64,000 bases of DNA from Limnanthes douglasii subsp. nivea (Eukaryota; Streptophyta; Magnoliopsida; Brassicales; Limnanthaceae): the NCBI GenBank assembly GCA_036936605.1, contig JAUPFV010000001.1:121776771-121840770 (forward strand). Reading direction: 5' to 3'. Made by a program: the position numbers and the translations under genes. Every line of letters begins with the position of its first letter. Position 1 is the stretch's first letter. This document shows, in pieces, positions 1 to 13,127 of the stretch. The notes beneath the pieces were generated by a model, which was given only the letters and a program-made list of their open reading frames with translations, had not been told where the DNA came from and did no database searches.

Positions 1-3000
1 ATGTGTTAGAAATTCATATTAATAATCACTATTGATGTAGAATGTATTTGTCAAAAAAACATACATCAAAAGCATTGTTGCAATATAATAATATGAAGAA
101 AAAAAACAAATCTATCGACTTTTTTTAGGAAAATTACTTTAGTTCTCTTTTTATCGGTACTCCAAAATTAATATGAAAATTTATATTATGTAAGAATTCA
201 TCCTTGATTCCGGAGCAAGTCAAATATTTTATTTTTATTATTTACATAATCAAACAATTTTTATATTGCATATCATGAAAAATATATATTTATTTAGATG
301 ATAATTCACAATGCAAGTAATTGTTAAGCCACATTGTTAAATGTTACGATTCAATTAATTAATCTTTGCTTAGTTTCTAGCATGGTCAAATATTCAAATT
401 ATATGCATAGTTCATTTGAATGAATGTTTAAATTTTTTCAAAATCCAAATAAAAAATTTAAAATATTTTTATTGATTCAAGTTGATATATCGTAATTATT
501 ATAAATAAATATATTTCAATAATAAAAATAATTAGATTTTGATAATTTATTTATAGACATCTAAAATAACCGCCGATAGCGTATAATTTTTATTTCATAT
601 CATGTTTAACTATTTATATATTAAAAAATATATTTATTCCACATTTTATCATAGAGTTTTATAAAACCCATATATATATATATCATGCATTTGCGAATTC
701 ATTTGTACAAAATTAAAAATGATATTATTATTTTTTAACAAAACTATTGAAAGTTATATAATATATATAAGTTAATTTCTCATTCCGTATAATATATTTG
801 ATTCTTTTGTAAAATTTTAACAAAACTAACAAAATTCAAACTAATATTTAAAACAAACTACAATTTATTTTATTTTTGTGTATTTTTTCAGACATCTTTA
901 TATTATTATTTTGAGTAAAACTGTCAATTTTTTAATAGCAAACGATTCCCACTAAAAAGAACCTATCATCGTATGAAGCCACCCCTATTTCCAAGACTTG
1001 AAATCCTTAGAAGCTTATAAATTAATAAATGAACCGGTTGGATTGCAATAATATTAAATGTTTGGACAATTCGTGTTTCCTTCTGTTCAATGATAATTTA
1101 AAATTACATATATCAGTGTGTCGTCGGACACCAAAAAGAAATATATCATAAATATTATCATAAAGTACTACACAGTGCATGTATTTGGTACTTTTCAATA
1201 AATAATTTACTTACTATATAATTGTTTTAATTCAATGGATCCTGTGATCTAAAACGGACGGCGTAAGCAGGAAAATGAAGTCATCTTCTGTCTCTTAATT
1301 AACTATCTTAAATTATAATAATACGTTTATCTTTTTCCCTCTTGCATGTGATTTTATGATGATTGAGTTTATGGAATTGTATTTTAATAGTGGTAGGTCA
1401 TTCATAATACAAAAGTAGTAGTAGTAGAAGTTACAAACTTTTGTTTAATTAATTAGTCCTCGAGGACTATAATTGTTTAAGTTAATCCCCATCCAATCAT
1501 ATGGAAGACCCCTAATAATACACTATTTGTGATGGTAATTACTACATTAATGATTTTATGTTATTAATAAGTTGATAAAACAACCACTTTTGCTTTGTTT
1601 CAAACTTATATTATGTGTCTTCAGTTTTATATAGATTACTTATTGGATTAAATAAAATGGACCGGTTTTATGATTTCGCCAAATATGTGTAGTGTTTTAT
1701 GTTTCGGGATCGGATCAATATAAGTTGGGTTGAAGAACGTGGCTAGGGATAGTGCTTGAAGACTTCTTCATGTTCATGTTAAAGTAGGCTTCTTCTTTCT
1801 TCTTTCTTCTCTTTTGGCTGTGGATGTCTTGGAAATGGAGAAGATATCCTATTAAAATGAAGGGAATTCAACAAAATAATGTAGAAATAATAACAATATA
1901 TTCACGCGTTTATTAAAATTTATTTATTCATAAGAATATGTTGATAAAAACTCGAGAAGCTTTAAGAGGTATTAAAAAGTTATTTTAAGTTTATTTAAAA
2001 TATATTGTTAAAAATCAAATTTTATAATTAAATTCAAGTTATTGGATAATGATAACTTTTATTTATATATATACTAGTTAAACGTGACCGATTTTAGTTC
2101 AACATTTTAAATATTTGATTATTATAATAGAATAGGAGTTAGATATATATTTTTTAATTTATAAATTTATAAATGTAAAAGATGACACAAGTATCTAACT
2201 AATATCTAAAACAATATTTATATGTCTTTTAGAATTTGAGTTTAAACTTTCAAAATATTTTAAGATATTTCAAATTTTATAAACACACTTAAATTTCGGG
2301 CAAAAGAAATATTCAAACCATCTCTTAAAATTTGTTTGAAATCAATTTTTGAGATATAGCGCTGACAGATAATTTAAAGTGCGTTACTTCAATGTCGTTA
2401 AATTATTGATTTACTAATATATGGAGATTTGAATTAAATGAGATTCAGCTTCCTACATATAAAATTGGTATAAGAGTGTATCATAGAAACGTTAATAGTA
2501 GTCTAGATTGCTACATACACTCTTTCAATATTAGATATACATATCTATACAAAATTTAAATAATTTGGTGGTTGGAATGCATGTTGATTAAACTGAGTAT
2601 GTATATTTACAAAATAAATTTGTATTTGGTGTTTAATTTAAGGTATCTAAGATGGAGAAAGCTTCATTAGATTAAAATAAAAAAAAAATCTTTGTATTTG
2701 TGGAAATTGTATCACCACGACAAAAGGTTTTGCCACAATAACAATGGAATTGGAGCAGTGAAGTGAATGCACTTCTACACCACCAACCTACTTGTGGTTA
2801 GCATCACATCTAGTTTCATGTTTTATTATTACTCCAACGGGCTTGCCGCAATACCGTTGTATTTGTTCCATTTTTGCTTTTGATGCAACATATCGTAGCA
2901 AAATGTCTTGATTTTTTTATAATGTTTGTTTTAGGTATTTGTGTTATATCGAGCCTTTTGATCTCGCTTCGTTGTGTGTTAGAATTATATGATATTTAAA

Positions 3001-5349
3001 ATTTATATTTTAGGATTTATGGTAATATCGTATATCCTTTCAACAACTGAATCGTAGGTTGTATAAGGTAATACATTATACGCTAATTTTTTTATATAAA
3101 TAGTTGAATGATGTTCACTTAATTTTAGGTATACAAGACCTTGTGGGATATAAATTCAATTAACACATTGATAATATTGATCCTTATCAATTTTTTGATA
3201 CCAAATATCTCTCTAATGTTTATAGTGAGACAAATATAAACAATATTATTCATTCACAAAATATTGGTAACATGGGTAAGTTACTAATAAGTACTTCATA
3301 ATTCATCTTATAATTATACAGACGCACTAGTTATATAACCACAGTAATTCATAATTGAAGAGTCATACTGGAAAAAAAATAGCACTCATGTTAAAAACCC
3401 ATTGTACAATGTATAAGTTAATCTACACAGAAATAAAATATACATTTATTGTAAGGTGAACAAGTTACGATATTCACATGCTACATATATATGCACAACT
3501 ATAATTCATTGTTGAATGCGTAAACTTAAATAGCACAAAATAAGCAAATTGTCCTATAAAAAATCGATGTTTTTAAAAATATGGTAATAAACTTAGAGCG
3601 GTTTCTGTAAAAAGTTGTCTTTCGCAAGTAATGCATCGCACACTAGTCTACAGATACCCACTAAATATTATGATGAGTTAGCTCATACGAATGTCAATCT
3701 AATTTAAGGAAATTAACAATCGAGATTGTATGACAATCAATTGTCTTGGATATATAAGATATATATAATGTTAGTGTTATGGTTTTTGTTTGTTATTTCT
3801 TTATTCAATATTAGACAACAAAATTAGAAACACTATTAATGATTTAATATTTTTGTGATTAATTTAAAAAAATAAAAGTATGATATGATGTTGTTAATAA
3901 GCCTTAGAGATATACATCATTGGGTTAGAGATGGCCAACTTATCTCTCTTTTTTGGACAATAACACTTTTGAAAAGAAGATGTTATTTGAAATAAGAAAA
4001 CAATCCGATTATTTGAGCATTATAGTGTTGCAAAAGATAGTAACATAACATTTCTTAGTTTGGTATATGTTAAACTTAAATTTTATAAAGAAGTCCTAGC
4101 CCATATAAAAAAGATATCCATAAAGCATGTAAGTCAAGATTAAAACCTTGATTGTGAAGTACTTAAGTATAAAATATAAAATGTAAGGAAAACTCCATGA
4201 GTATATTATGTAAATAGTTTTAACGCACAAAAAACTAAACATATTTAAAGTTGATTATCCAATAAGATAATTGCATCATATATATTTATGTCATTTCATG
4301 CACGATTCAGCGTATCTAATAATAAGTATGATTTCCAAGTAGAGAAGATGGATACATACAAACTTATTTTAAATATTCTGCATGAAGAAAAGTAACATAT
4401 AACAATAACAATGGCTCCAACATAATGAATATTGACCATGATACTTCCAGGCATAAGCATAAGATATGTTCAGATTTTGTTGTATAATAGAATGCAGGTT
4501 CATGCTCTAATGGTCTAGAATCAAAGAAGGAAAGTAGTAAAAAAATTAGAGTTATTACCACTACCAGAGACATGTCCATATAAAATAAATTGTAAAGAGT
4601 AGAAATCTTTAATAGTCAAACACGATCAGCTAAAGTCTTATCTGGAAGTTACCAAATATGTAGTGCCAAAAAATAAAATACTTCGTTATTTTCTACGGTT
4701 ATAACAATTCACGTTTGTATTTTTTTATGATACACTTCAAAGTCAAAAACACAATAAATAAGAAGATCTTGATCTATATAGTGTAGTAGAATACAAGGTT
4801 GATTAAAGTTATGTGTAATTTTAAATGGTTTTGACTAGTGGATACATATTGTTACTTGTATACGCTTTTTATACCTAAAAACGTAATTGTTTTTTATTTT
4901 GAACAAAATTGGATACGTTCGTTTATTTGAAATTAAAAATCTCATCATTATAAATGATAATTTCTCGTTGGCGCATGTATATTATAATGTAATGATAATT
5001 TATGTAAGTTAAATATTATTAAAAATTACAATATAACTATACACATCTCTATTAAATTAACATCTCAAAATTCAACCTATATTTATCATACGTGTTTAGG
5101 TCATATCTATAAAAACATAATTGATAAGATTTTTGTTAAAAATCAATTAACTCACATTAAAATTACATGAATTGGTGTATAAAAAATAAACAAACCAATT
5201 AGAGGAAGCATGATGTTTATTATAAAGAACACTTATATATTATCCTTACATACATCTACATATTATTTCCTCCAACATCATATGATGGAAACATATAATT
5301 CATTTATTTCATAAATAGTTTTATCGTGATATGTGTATTTATTTCTATT
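1..5349. other. AT-rich intergenic DNA without a recognisable gene
   Basis: No open frame here carries a protein motif I recognise, and codons on both strands are interrupted every few dozen bases. Around 2705-2870 there are two short, less AT-rich motifs (CGACAAAAGGTTTTGCCACA and GGCTTGCCGCAATACCGTTG) of the kind seen near the ends of some plant DNA transposons. I could not find matching termini or a target duplication, so they are only mentioned. The rest looks like old, decayed intergenic sequence. Confidence 0.6.
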
Positions 5350-8111
5350 TTATGAGAGTCTTGAAGCCATTGGTAAGTTTAAGTTTGTTAGGGATAACAT
5401 TACGTTAGAAGTTTATGAAGTTATTAAATTTGTAAGATCTGACCATGATGTTGAATACTATATCTGGAGCAATGTCATGGCTTTTTTTCTATAAGGAGGA
5501 GTGTGGTATTTTCCTTCAATAGGTTCTACAATGATAAGTAGTACATCTAAAATACAAAAGTTTACTTCACATAAAATAGTTTAGAGTATGATCTCTCATA
5601 CGATGTTACACACTTCACTATAAAATGAAACCATTAAGTATGAAATATATCATATTTATAAAGTAAATATTGATGAATTCAGACTTTAGAGTCACAGCCT
5701 ACCCATAAATCCAAACAGGGATAATTCGGACCATATCACACCACTATAAATCTAAACATGACAAAGATATATAAATTTTGACAAAGTTATTTGCTAATCT
5801 ACTTAAAAACTAATGAGTCTTTAAATTCGACCCGATTTCACAATCCGACTTGGTAAGCCCATGGGTCAATAATTAAGGTATAAATACCCCAACCACTCTC
5901 ATTAATGAGGGTGATCAGAATTTAGTACTAGTGGGCTGCTTAATTATCTCATTACTCTTCAGACTAAACACAAAACACCTCAAACTTACTAAAACATTTT
6001 ACAAAACTACCCTCAGCCCAAAATAAACCAAACCAAATATTAAAGCACTATATAATATTTTATTTTACAGTTTTACATGTTAAATTTCTTATATGCCTTG
6101 CAAGAAAAAGTTGCAAACCAAAATAGTAATATTACTTTAGAAAATACTTAAACCAATCAAGAGGTTACGAGGTTTAAAATCTTACAAAGCATATAATTAT
6201 TTAGACGATGATTGTTAAATGTCTTAAGATATCAAATTTAAGAGGTAGTGATAGATAACAACATTATGTTCGAGGAATAATCGAAGCAATATGTTTAGTC
6301 TTGGGCAGTGATATTTTGGTTACAATTAGTTTTAACGGTTAGTTATTATCATCTAGAGAGTTCAGTACCTCACGTGGATGTACTACTTCCCACTCAAAAA
6401 TAAAATCATAATGTTTTTCTTGATAAACATACTCAATGTTTTAAAAATAATGCAATTGGAAGAGCATACATTGCATGTCAGATTTAAAAGAGAAAAAAAT
6501 CTTATAGCTTCACATTATGTGGTATTTCTGTATGAACATGAGGAGTTTTCTAGGATGCTAAAAGATGGTTCGACTAGATTTTGGGATACTATGAAAAGTT
6601 ATAACTATAATCTTGAATAAAGTGAATTAGTAAATAGTATAAATTTTTACAAGAAAGATTAGTTTGAGGTCTTATCCCGTTACATGACGGGAAAAGATTG
6701 GTTGGTTGTAAATAAACATCTTTAATAATGCAAAATTCATAAAGTCATGTGAAAATAAATAAAGCGCGTATTATAATAAAAAGTTAAACTGCATGCGAAA
6801 ATATTAACTATTATGATATATTTTCTTTGGTTTCTTGGAATGACTCATTTAAGACAACTATGTTATAATTACACATTTTAATTTTGTGCTTCACCAAATG
6901 GATGTTAAAAGAATATTTCTTATCTGAGCTATTGTGAATACTATTTATATGATATAAACTGAAAAACTTTGTTTAGAAGGATTCAAAGTTGACGATCTGC
7001 AAATCTTTGAAATTCATTATGAGATCAAACATATGTCTCATCAATTCACAAGTTCATAAGCATTATCGGTTATTCAGATTTAGATATATTCAATAGATGA
7101 TTGTGTGTATTACAAGTTCAATGAAAGTAATATATTATAATTACTATTTTATATTAATGTTGTATTCTTTGCGACTAACAATATAGGCCTATTACAAGCA
7201 AACAAGAATTTTATGGTGGATAAATTTGATATGAAAGATCTTGGTGAAGTAAATTTTGTGTCACGAATTTAGATTATTTATGATCTCTCTTGTGATATTA
7301 TGGATTTGTCATAGAAATCATACATTAAAAGCATTATAATGTTATAGCTTAGAAACAAAAAATATTAGAAATACCTTTGTAGCTATAATTGATAAGTTCT
7401 CATGAAGTTAGATTCAAGAAAAATATCAAAAGTCAAAATATTGAGATGCATTTATAGATATTTGGTTGTTGGAAGTCACATGTATGCTCAAATATGTAAT
7501 TTTAAATACTTGAAAATTTTAGAAGTTAATAATTAGAAAACAATAAAAAAAAGGTTCCATAGTACTTGAAAAAAAAACTCAATCATTAAAGATTAACATA
7601 CATGATATATAATAGCTCATATATCGAAGGCTATTATGATACAAATTTACTGGACTGTATGGGTACCTATATATTTGTAACTAAATATGTATTCATTTTT
7701 TAAAAGGTATATAATTTTCTGGAAGAGTGTAAAACACTTTTGTCACAACCTTAACCATGAAGTGAAATATGCGACCTATTTTGAGGCTCCAAACTATGTA
7801 TTTTGGCTTTAAAATTTGCAAGAATACTACATATAATATAAGGACTTAAAATGAAATTTTTTAGTTACTATGGTAATAGTTTAACGGTTATGTTATCGAA
7901 TACCAAAAATAGCTCAAATAAGTTTAAGTATATAAAGTTCAAGTTTTTTTATGTTAAAACAAGAGTATACAATGGTCAAATTAAGATCAAACATATTGAT
8001 ACAAACTTCATGGTTGGAGATTATTTTATTAAGTCGATGATACTCAAAGTCTTTCACAAATATATCATTTGTATGAATGTCCTTATTCTGGAGGATATTT
8101 ATATTCGATAA
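5350..8111 (+). pseudogene. Ty1/copia relic A: integrase to RNase H, heavily decayed
   Basis: The plus strand keeps the order of a copia pol. An integrase-core piece at about 5355-5470 reads like VRSDHDVEYY, the copia VRSDxGxEY motif. The linker before RT at about 6480-6560 reads SHYVVFLYEHEEF. RT blocks follow at about 6895-7330: MDVK, then KFDMKDLGEVNFV. RNase H pieces lie at about 7470-7500 and 7760-7810 (HEVKYATYFEA). The last block, 7851-8111, is an 86-codon open stretch with KYIKFKFFYVKTRVYNGQI and HIDTNFM, the usual C-terminal end of copia RNase H. Many stops and frameshifts rule out function. A solo LTR sits inside it at 5671-6035, so the copia copy is older than that insertion. No copia LTR was delimited. 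Confidence 0.8.
5671..6035 (+). mobile_element. Solo LTR of the element 1 family
   Basis: This 365-bp sequence starts TGATGAATTCAG and ends AAACCAAACCA. It matches both LTRs of element 1 (17260-17643 and 26423-26805) along its whole length. The match includes the TATA box (TATAAATA, 5879-5886) and the palindrome CTCATTAATGAG just downstream. It is flanked by a perfect 5-bp duplication, AATAT, at 5666-5670 and 6036-6040. No internal element sequence is present, so this is a solo LTR left by recombination between two LTRs. It lies within Copia relic A. Confidence 0.95.
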
Positions 8112-9226
8112 AATATTGTTTTGATTTTAGTTTATGTATAGTAAATATTTAATGTATTTTATTCTATAATGTTTTTCAATTTATAATACAATACCTATTT
8201 TGTTTATATTTTATTCATTCAGTTGAGAATTTCATATTAGATAAGCATGACCACTTGGATATTATCATGTTATAGTCGTCTATTTTTCATGTTGTGTACT
8301 ATGAGAATTATAAGTTTTTTAATTGATAATTGGCATCGCGATTAGTAGGAAACTGTTACACCATAATATAAAGTTTTTTAGATTATCTATTAATACAATA
8401 ACATTAACATATTTCGAATATTTCTTTATTAGAAAATTATTTTTAAGTAAAAGAGATGGTCCATTATGAGATTGTAAGAATTTATTGTCTAGAATGAACC
8501 ATGTAATATGAATTAAATATATAATAGTTATTTTAAATAGTTATTCATTATGAAAATTAATTATAATTTTGTTTACCTATCACGTAATGATATGATAATA
8601 TCATTGAATTTTCTATATTTAGATATCGGGTTGGGTTATTTTGTATTGTGAGGAAAAATGATTAGTTTATCACTTAAGTTATTAGGTTTTTCGGTCTAAT
8701 ATAAGTTATAATCTCTAAATAATGCATATTATGCATTACACGTTTTCCCCTTTGAGCCTATAAATGTAAAAGTGAACAAATATATTTATGTTAGTTATTA
8801 AAGTCATATTCAAACATATTTTATAACTCAAGTCAAAACATTTAGGTTAATATTGAAAAGAATGGAGCTGTGCCTATTTTCTAAAATTCTAAATTCTATA
8901 AATATATCCATGCTTTAGACAAGAAAAACGTTTGGATCCTTATTTTATTTTTTCTTATTTTGAAAACTTGCAAAGCACATGCTAACGTCCGAATAACATA
9001 ACCTTTCCGAGACATGAATCAAAACAATACTACAAACATTAAAACAACTACTCAAGGTATTCTATTTTTCTCTATCTTGTAAATATTGACTTACTATCTA
9101 TTAGAAAATCAATTATAACAAATTCTATGTATATTCTTTTTATTATAATATCACGATGGAGATTATATTTGTTGTGAATTAGTTAGTCTCATATTTATGT
9201 TCCTTGATCAAGTCACGATAATGTCA

Positions 9227-9297
<71 letters not shown>

Positions 9298-9849
9298 TAG
9301 AAAAGTTAAGCTATTGTTTCTGAATATTCTTCTTTGTACTTTAAAAATGAGTATATATGTCTTGTTTTTTTCTACTTTTAAAATATAGGTTTCTTGTCAT
9401 GTCAATTTTTTGAATCATTTATGTTTACCACTCATCAATCGTATATAGCTCATCTCATCTCATGTATCATTTCCTACCCGCTTACCTCGATTAAAATTCT
9501 ACCAATTTCAAGTAGCTCACTCAATACACATTTACAAAGGGATCCCACGTCTCAACATCCATTGGAAAATGACAAAAGATGCCATTTTCCTTCCTTGCCA
9601 GTTTACCGTCAACTCTAGTCCACAAAACTTAATTTACTTGAATATAGTTCTGTTAATCGCCAAGAAACCATGGTCGTTTACCACTAAAACCATAAAATTT
9701 TCAGAAGCCTTCTGCTCCAACCATAATGCAATCCACCCACGAAAATACCCATCTCATGACCACTATAGCAAAAAATAACATCCATAAACCCATAACCAAA
9801 ATGAATCTCACTACTATTATTTCTCAACCGTCAAACATTAGGCTTCATA
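8112..9849. other. Intergenic AT-rich DNA
   Basis: Apart from the TA microsatellite at 9233-9292, I see no supported feature. The open stretches at 9394-9778 are proline- and serine-rich and lie just upstream of Copia relic B. They could be the degenerate integrase-RT linker of that element, but no motif proves it. Confidence 0.5.
9233..9292. repeat. (TA)30 microsatellite
   Basis: Sixty uninterrupted bases of alternating TA. The run makes a spurious YIYIYI frame on the plus strand. It is probably length-variable between individuals. Confidence 0.97.
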
Positions 9850-11260
9850 TTTTTTATCAAACCCTAAAAGATCCCAAATAAAGATGAACTAAAAATGACT
9901 GATTTGATATTATTGTTCAAAATAAAACTTAAAATCTTGTTCAAACATTTTTATTAAAAACGTCTCGTTGGATATAAGTTAGTTTTTTCGTATTAAACTA
10001 CTTTCTAATCATTTGATTGACATGTATAAAACCAGATTAATTTCCAAATGTTTTTATCAGCGACTTGAAGTGGATTATCATGATGCTTTTTGATCGATTT
10101 TCAAGCCCACAATATTATGTCTTCATCAAAGGCTATAAGTCAATAGAGGTTGGTAATTACGATAATCAGATGTTAATATTGCATTTTTATGTCCATTTTG
10201 CGAGGATGTTTACATGGCCCAGCCCCCATGATTTGTTGATAAAGGAAATCCAACACATGTATGCAAACTAAATAATGTTATATATGGATTTAAGCAGGCC
10301 TCGCGCGTTTGTTATCTTGAACGTCACCGATTTCTCTTTGGGTATGGGTTCACAAACCCTCATACATACACCTCTTTATTCATTTTTTTACTTATGTAGA
10401 ATTACTATATATCTACTTGTATATGTGGAAGATATTATTATCACATGTATCAACACAAATATTACTCAACGCTAGGTTGACCTTATGATACATAAATTTT
10501 CAATTAAGGATCTTGACACCTTATCTTATTTTCTAGGCATCAAGGTTGTAACCACTTCACCCTATCCATTGCTTACTCAAAGGTGCTACATCAACAATAT
10601 TTTTTTTGAACAAAATAATTGGTTTAACCACTTAGTACATATGGAAAATTCACACTTCATTATGCTACTCTCGGACTGACTGCACAAAATATTAATCAAT
10701 TATTGGCAGTCTATAGTATTTTTACTTCATTTGTCCAACCATAACATATGTTGTTAGCAAGATTTCCGAATTCATGCACAATGTAAAGTCCAAACATTGG
10801 AATGTTGTAAAACGAAAGCTTTGATATGTGTGGCACATCAACTCATGGATTATTCCTTTTGAAGACAAATTGACTTTCTCGTTATGTCTCCTCAAATGTT
10901 GATCGGGCGGGAAAAAATGTAATTATACCTCAATGAGTGCTTGTATTTTTTGGTCATCTAAGAAACACTATATAATTGCTCGATCATCCAATGAAGTCGA
11001 ACATCGATCAATATCTGTTACCACTTATGAAATCGGTTCGATTTGTTCATTTCTCATAGAACTTGGCATCAACTTTTGTACATCGTTATGTTATCTATTG
11101 TGACAATAGTGGTTTATATATTTTTGTTCTAATATAGTACCTAGTTCGCACATGAAGCATGTGACGGTTGTCTATCACTTTATTTGAAGTCGAGTTCATA
11201 TATGAAAAAGTAGGTCTTATCTAAATCTCCAACTTTAGGCACATATTAAAAATCAAGTAC
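9850..11260 (+). pseudogene. Ty1/copia relic B: reverse transcriptase to RNase H
   Basis: Pieces of one copia pol appear in order with frame changes between them. A linker at about 9862-9935 reads TLKDPK then NKT.NLVQ, like the copia block ALKDPNW..NKTWDLVP. RT begins at about 10027 with YKTRLISKCF, the counterpart of YKARLVAKGF. Later come DVYMAQPP and the block VCKLNNVIYGFKQASR at about 10265-10310. A JNDLG-like block FSIKDLDTLSYFLGIKVV lies at 10498-10545. RNase H ends with SSKKHYIIARSSNEVEHRS at about 10957-11015. The number of stops and frameshifts makes this an old relic. LTRs were not recognised. Confidence 0.8.
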
Positions 11261-11337
11261 AATTGTTTTTTTTTATATTTTTTTTATTATAACTGAGTGT
11301 AATCCTACCACCAAAATTCTATTTATTAAATACGCTA

Positions 11338-11342
<5 letters not shown>

Positions 11343-11379
<37 letters not shown>
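11343..11379. repeat. TA microsatellite
   Basis: About 37 bases of alternating TA, directly after Copia relic B. A second, shorter TA run lies at about 11498-11518. Confidence 0.95.
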
Positions 11380-11381
<2 letters not shown>

Positions 11382-13127
11382 TTAATTTGAAAAATAACTA
11401 ACTTTGTGTATATATATTTTTCATAATTAATAAAAATTAAATCATTATTTTTTAAAAACAATTTCCCGCTGGAACATTATCTAATATGTATGACTGTATA
11501 TATATATATATATATATAGAATGAGATTAGCTTTCACAATCCTAACAAAATTGTCCTACCATATTGAAATTTGAGATATAGTAACATTAGATTAAATACT
11601 TTCATATCCGAAATCTCTTGTTATGTGGTTACTAATTTCAAACTAAAATCAATAAAATCATATTAGTTTGGTTAGGTATACTATGAAATGAAAAACCGTG
11701 TCACAAATTCATTAGAATTTTTCTGGAAAACTATATCAAAAGTTGATTCTAACATATCTTAAGATTATATATGATCGTAATTCAAATACAAGTTTATTAC
11801 TAACTAAGACATTACGAACGCAATCACATTTTAAGTACGAGTTTCTATGAGTTGTTCTATGTATTTCAATAGCAGTAGCAGTCACATGACAGTTTTTTGT
11901 GTAATTTTATTTAATATTTTTATAAACAAAATTGGATAAATACATGACATATAAATAATCACCGTTTATTTACTTTAAAAAGAAGAGACAAAAGTAGTAA
12001 TATTTTAAGTTGAAACCATCAAAGATAGCTATATGATAATTTACACATTTAAAAATAAAGCTCAAAAGCAAATAGAGAGTTGGAGGCTTAGAGCCACTTT
12101 TACACTTTGATATGTGAAAGAGAGAGAGAAAGAAGCTGTTGTTGTTGTTACTTACACTTGTTAGCAATCTCACATGGGCATAGTTGTTAAGTAGTGTTTG
12201 TTTCCCTGACATGTCCAAATCATGGTTTGTCTAAACAATTCATAGCAAACCTAAGATTGTCCCCTTCCATTACCAAACAAGAAAAACAAATCAAGCTTTG
12301 TCTACACTTACCAAACCCAACACACAATGTCAAACTTTCATCAATGCCCCATTGCCAACTTAGGGTTACATTCTAGGATCCTATAATCTTATATATAGCC
12401 ATACCATCCCTAAATGTTGTTTGGAACTACATTGCTTTCACTGCTACTTAGTCTTCCCACTATATATAAACCATTCAATAATTTACTTCTCTCTCATTCC
12501 ATATAGTGTTAGTCAATAGTCAGTGTTATAATGGTGCTAAAAGTTGTTGTGTGATATAATATATAGCCTGTCGACATCTAAGATCATATTTAGTAAACCC
12601 AAAGTCAGTATAATGTAGCAAATCTTGTTTTTTTATTTAAAAGATTGGACTAAATTGATAAAAGGGGTTTAACTCTAAAGGGAAAAAACATGGTAAACTG
12701 AAAGCAACTTGTAGAAGAAAAAACAGTGAAATTGGCCCCTGTTGTTGCGTCTGTGTGTTTGATGTCCTACCTTTACAGGGTTAGTTTTGTTCATGATTTG
12801 ACTTCACTTGACTGCTGCTTTGATAGTTACATAACAAATTCATGCACTAGTGTTAAAGATTCACTTCTAGTCATGTCCCTTTGTTAACAAACGGAAATTT
12901 GCATGTTTCGTGGATATATAATGGCCTCTCATCTTTTACCATCATCTCGTTTTATTAAAAAGATCAAAATTTTAAATCTAAACTTATTACATTACATGTA
13001 AACATTAAAAAAAAAAAAATATAATTATAATTTTGAATAAAATTAAACTAAGTTTATAACGTATGGAACATTTTGGAGTAACCGACCGATAGACTATTTC
13101 AATTTGAAAGTTTTTTTGCAAGTGGTT
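11380..13127. other. Intergenic DNA with a promoter-like stretch
   Basis: No coding region of convincing length is present. The segment 12160-12560 is less AT-rich than its surroundings and looks like a plant core promoter (listed separately). A GTT/GA-rich run sits at about 12118-12150. The rest is AT-rich without recognisable content. Confidence 0.5.
12461..12554 (+). promoter_or_regulatory. Promoter-like TATA box, CT-rich leader and a tiny ORF
   Basis: TATATATAA at 12461-12469 is followed by a CT-rich stretch (ACTTCTCTCTCATTCC), and an ATG lies at 12531, 70 bp downstream. The frame reads MVLKVVV and stops at 12554. The spacing fits a plant core promoter plus leader. The reading frame is too short to name a product. 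It could be the 5' end of a truncated gene, a noncoding transcript or chance. Confidence 0.3.

Noticed and set aside
9197..9388. 63-codon frame with a long YIYIYI run
   Set aside because: It is the translation of the TA microsatellite and has no other content.
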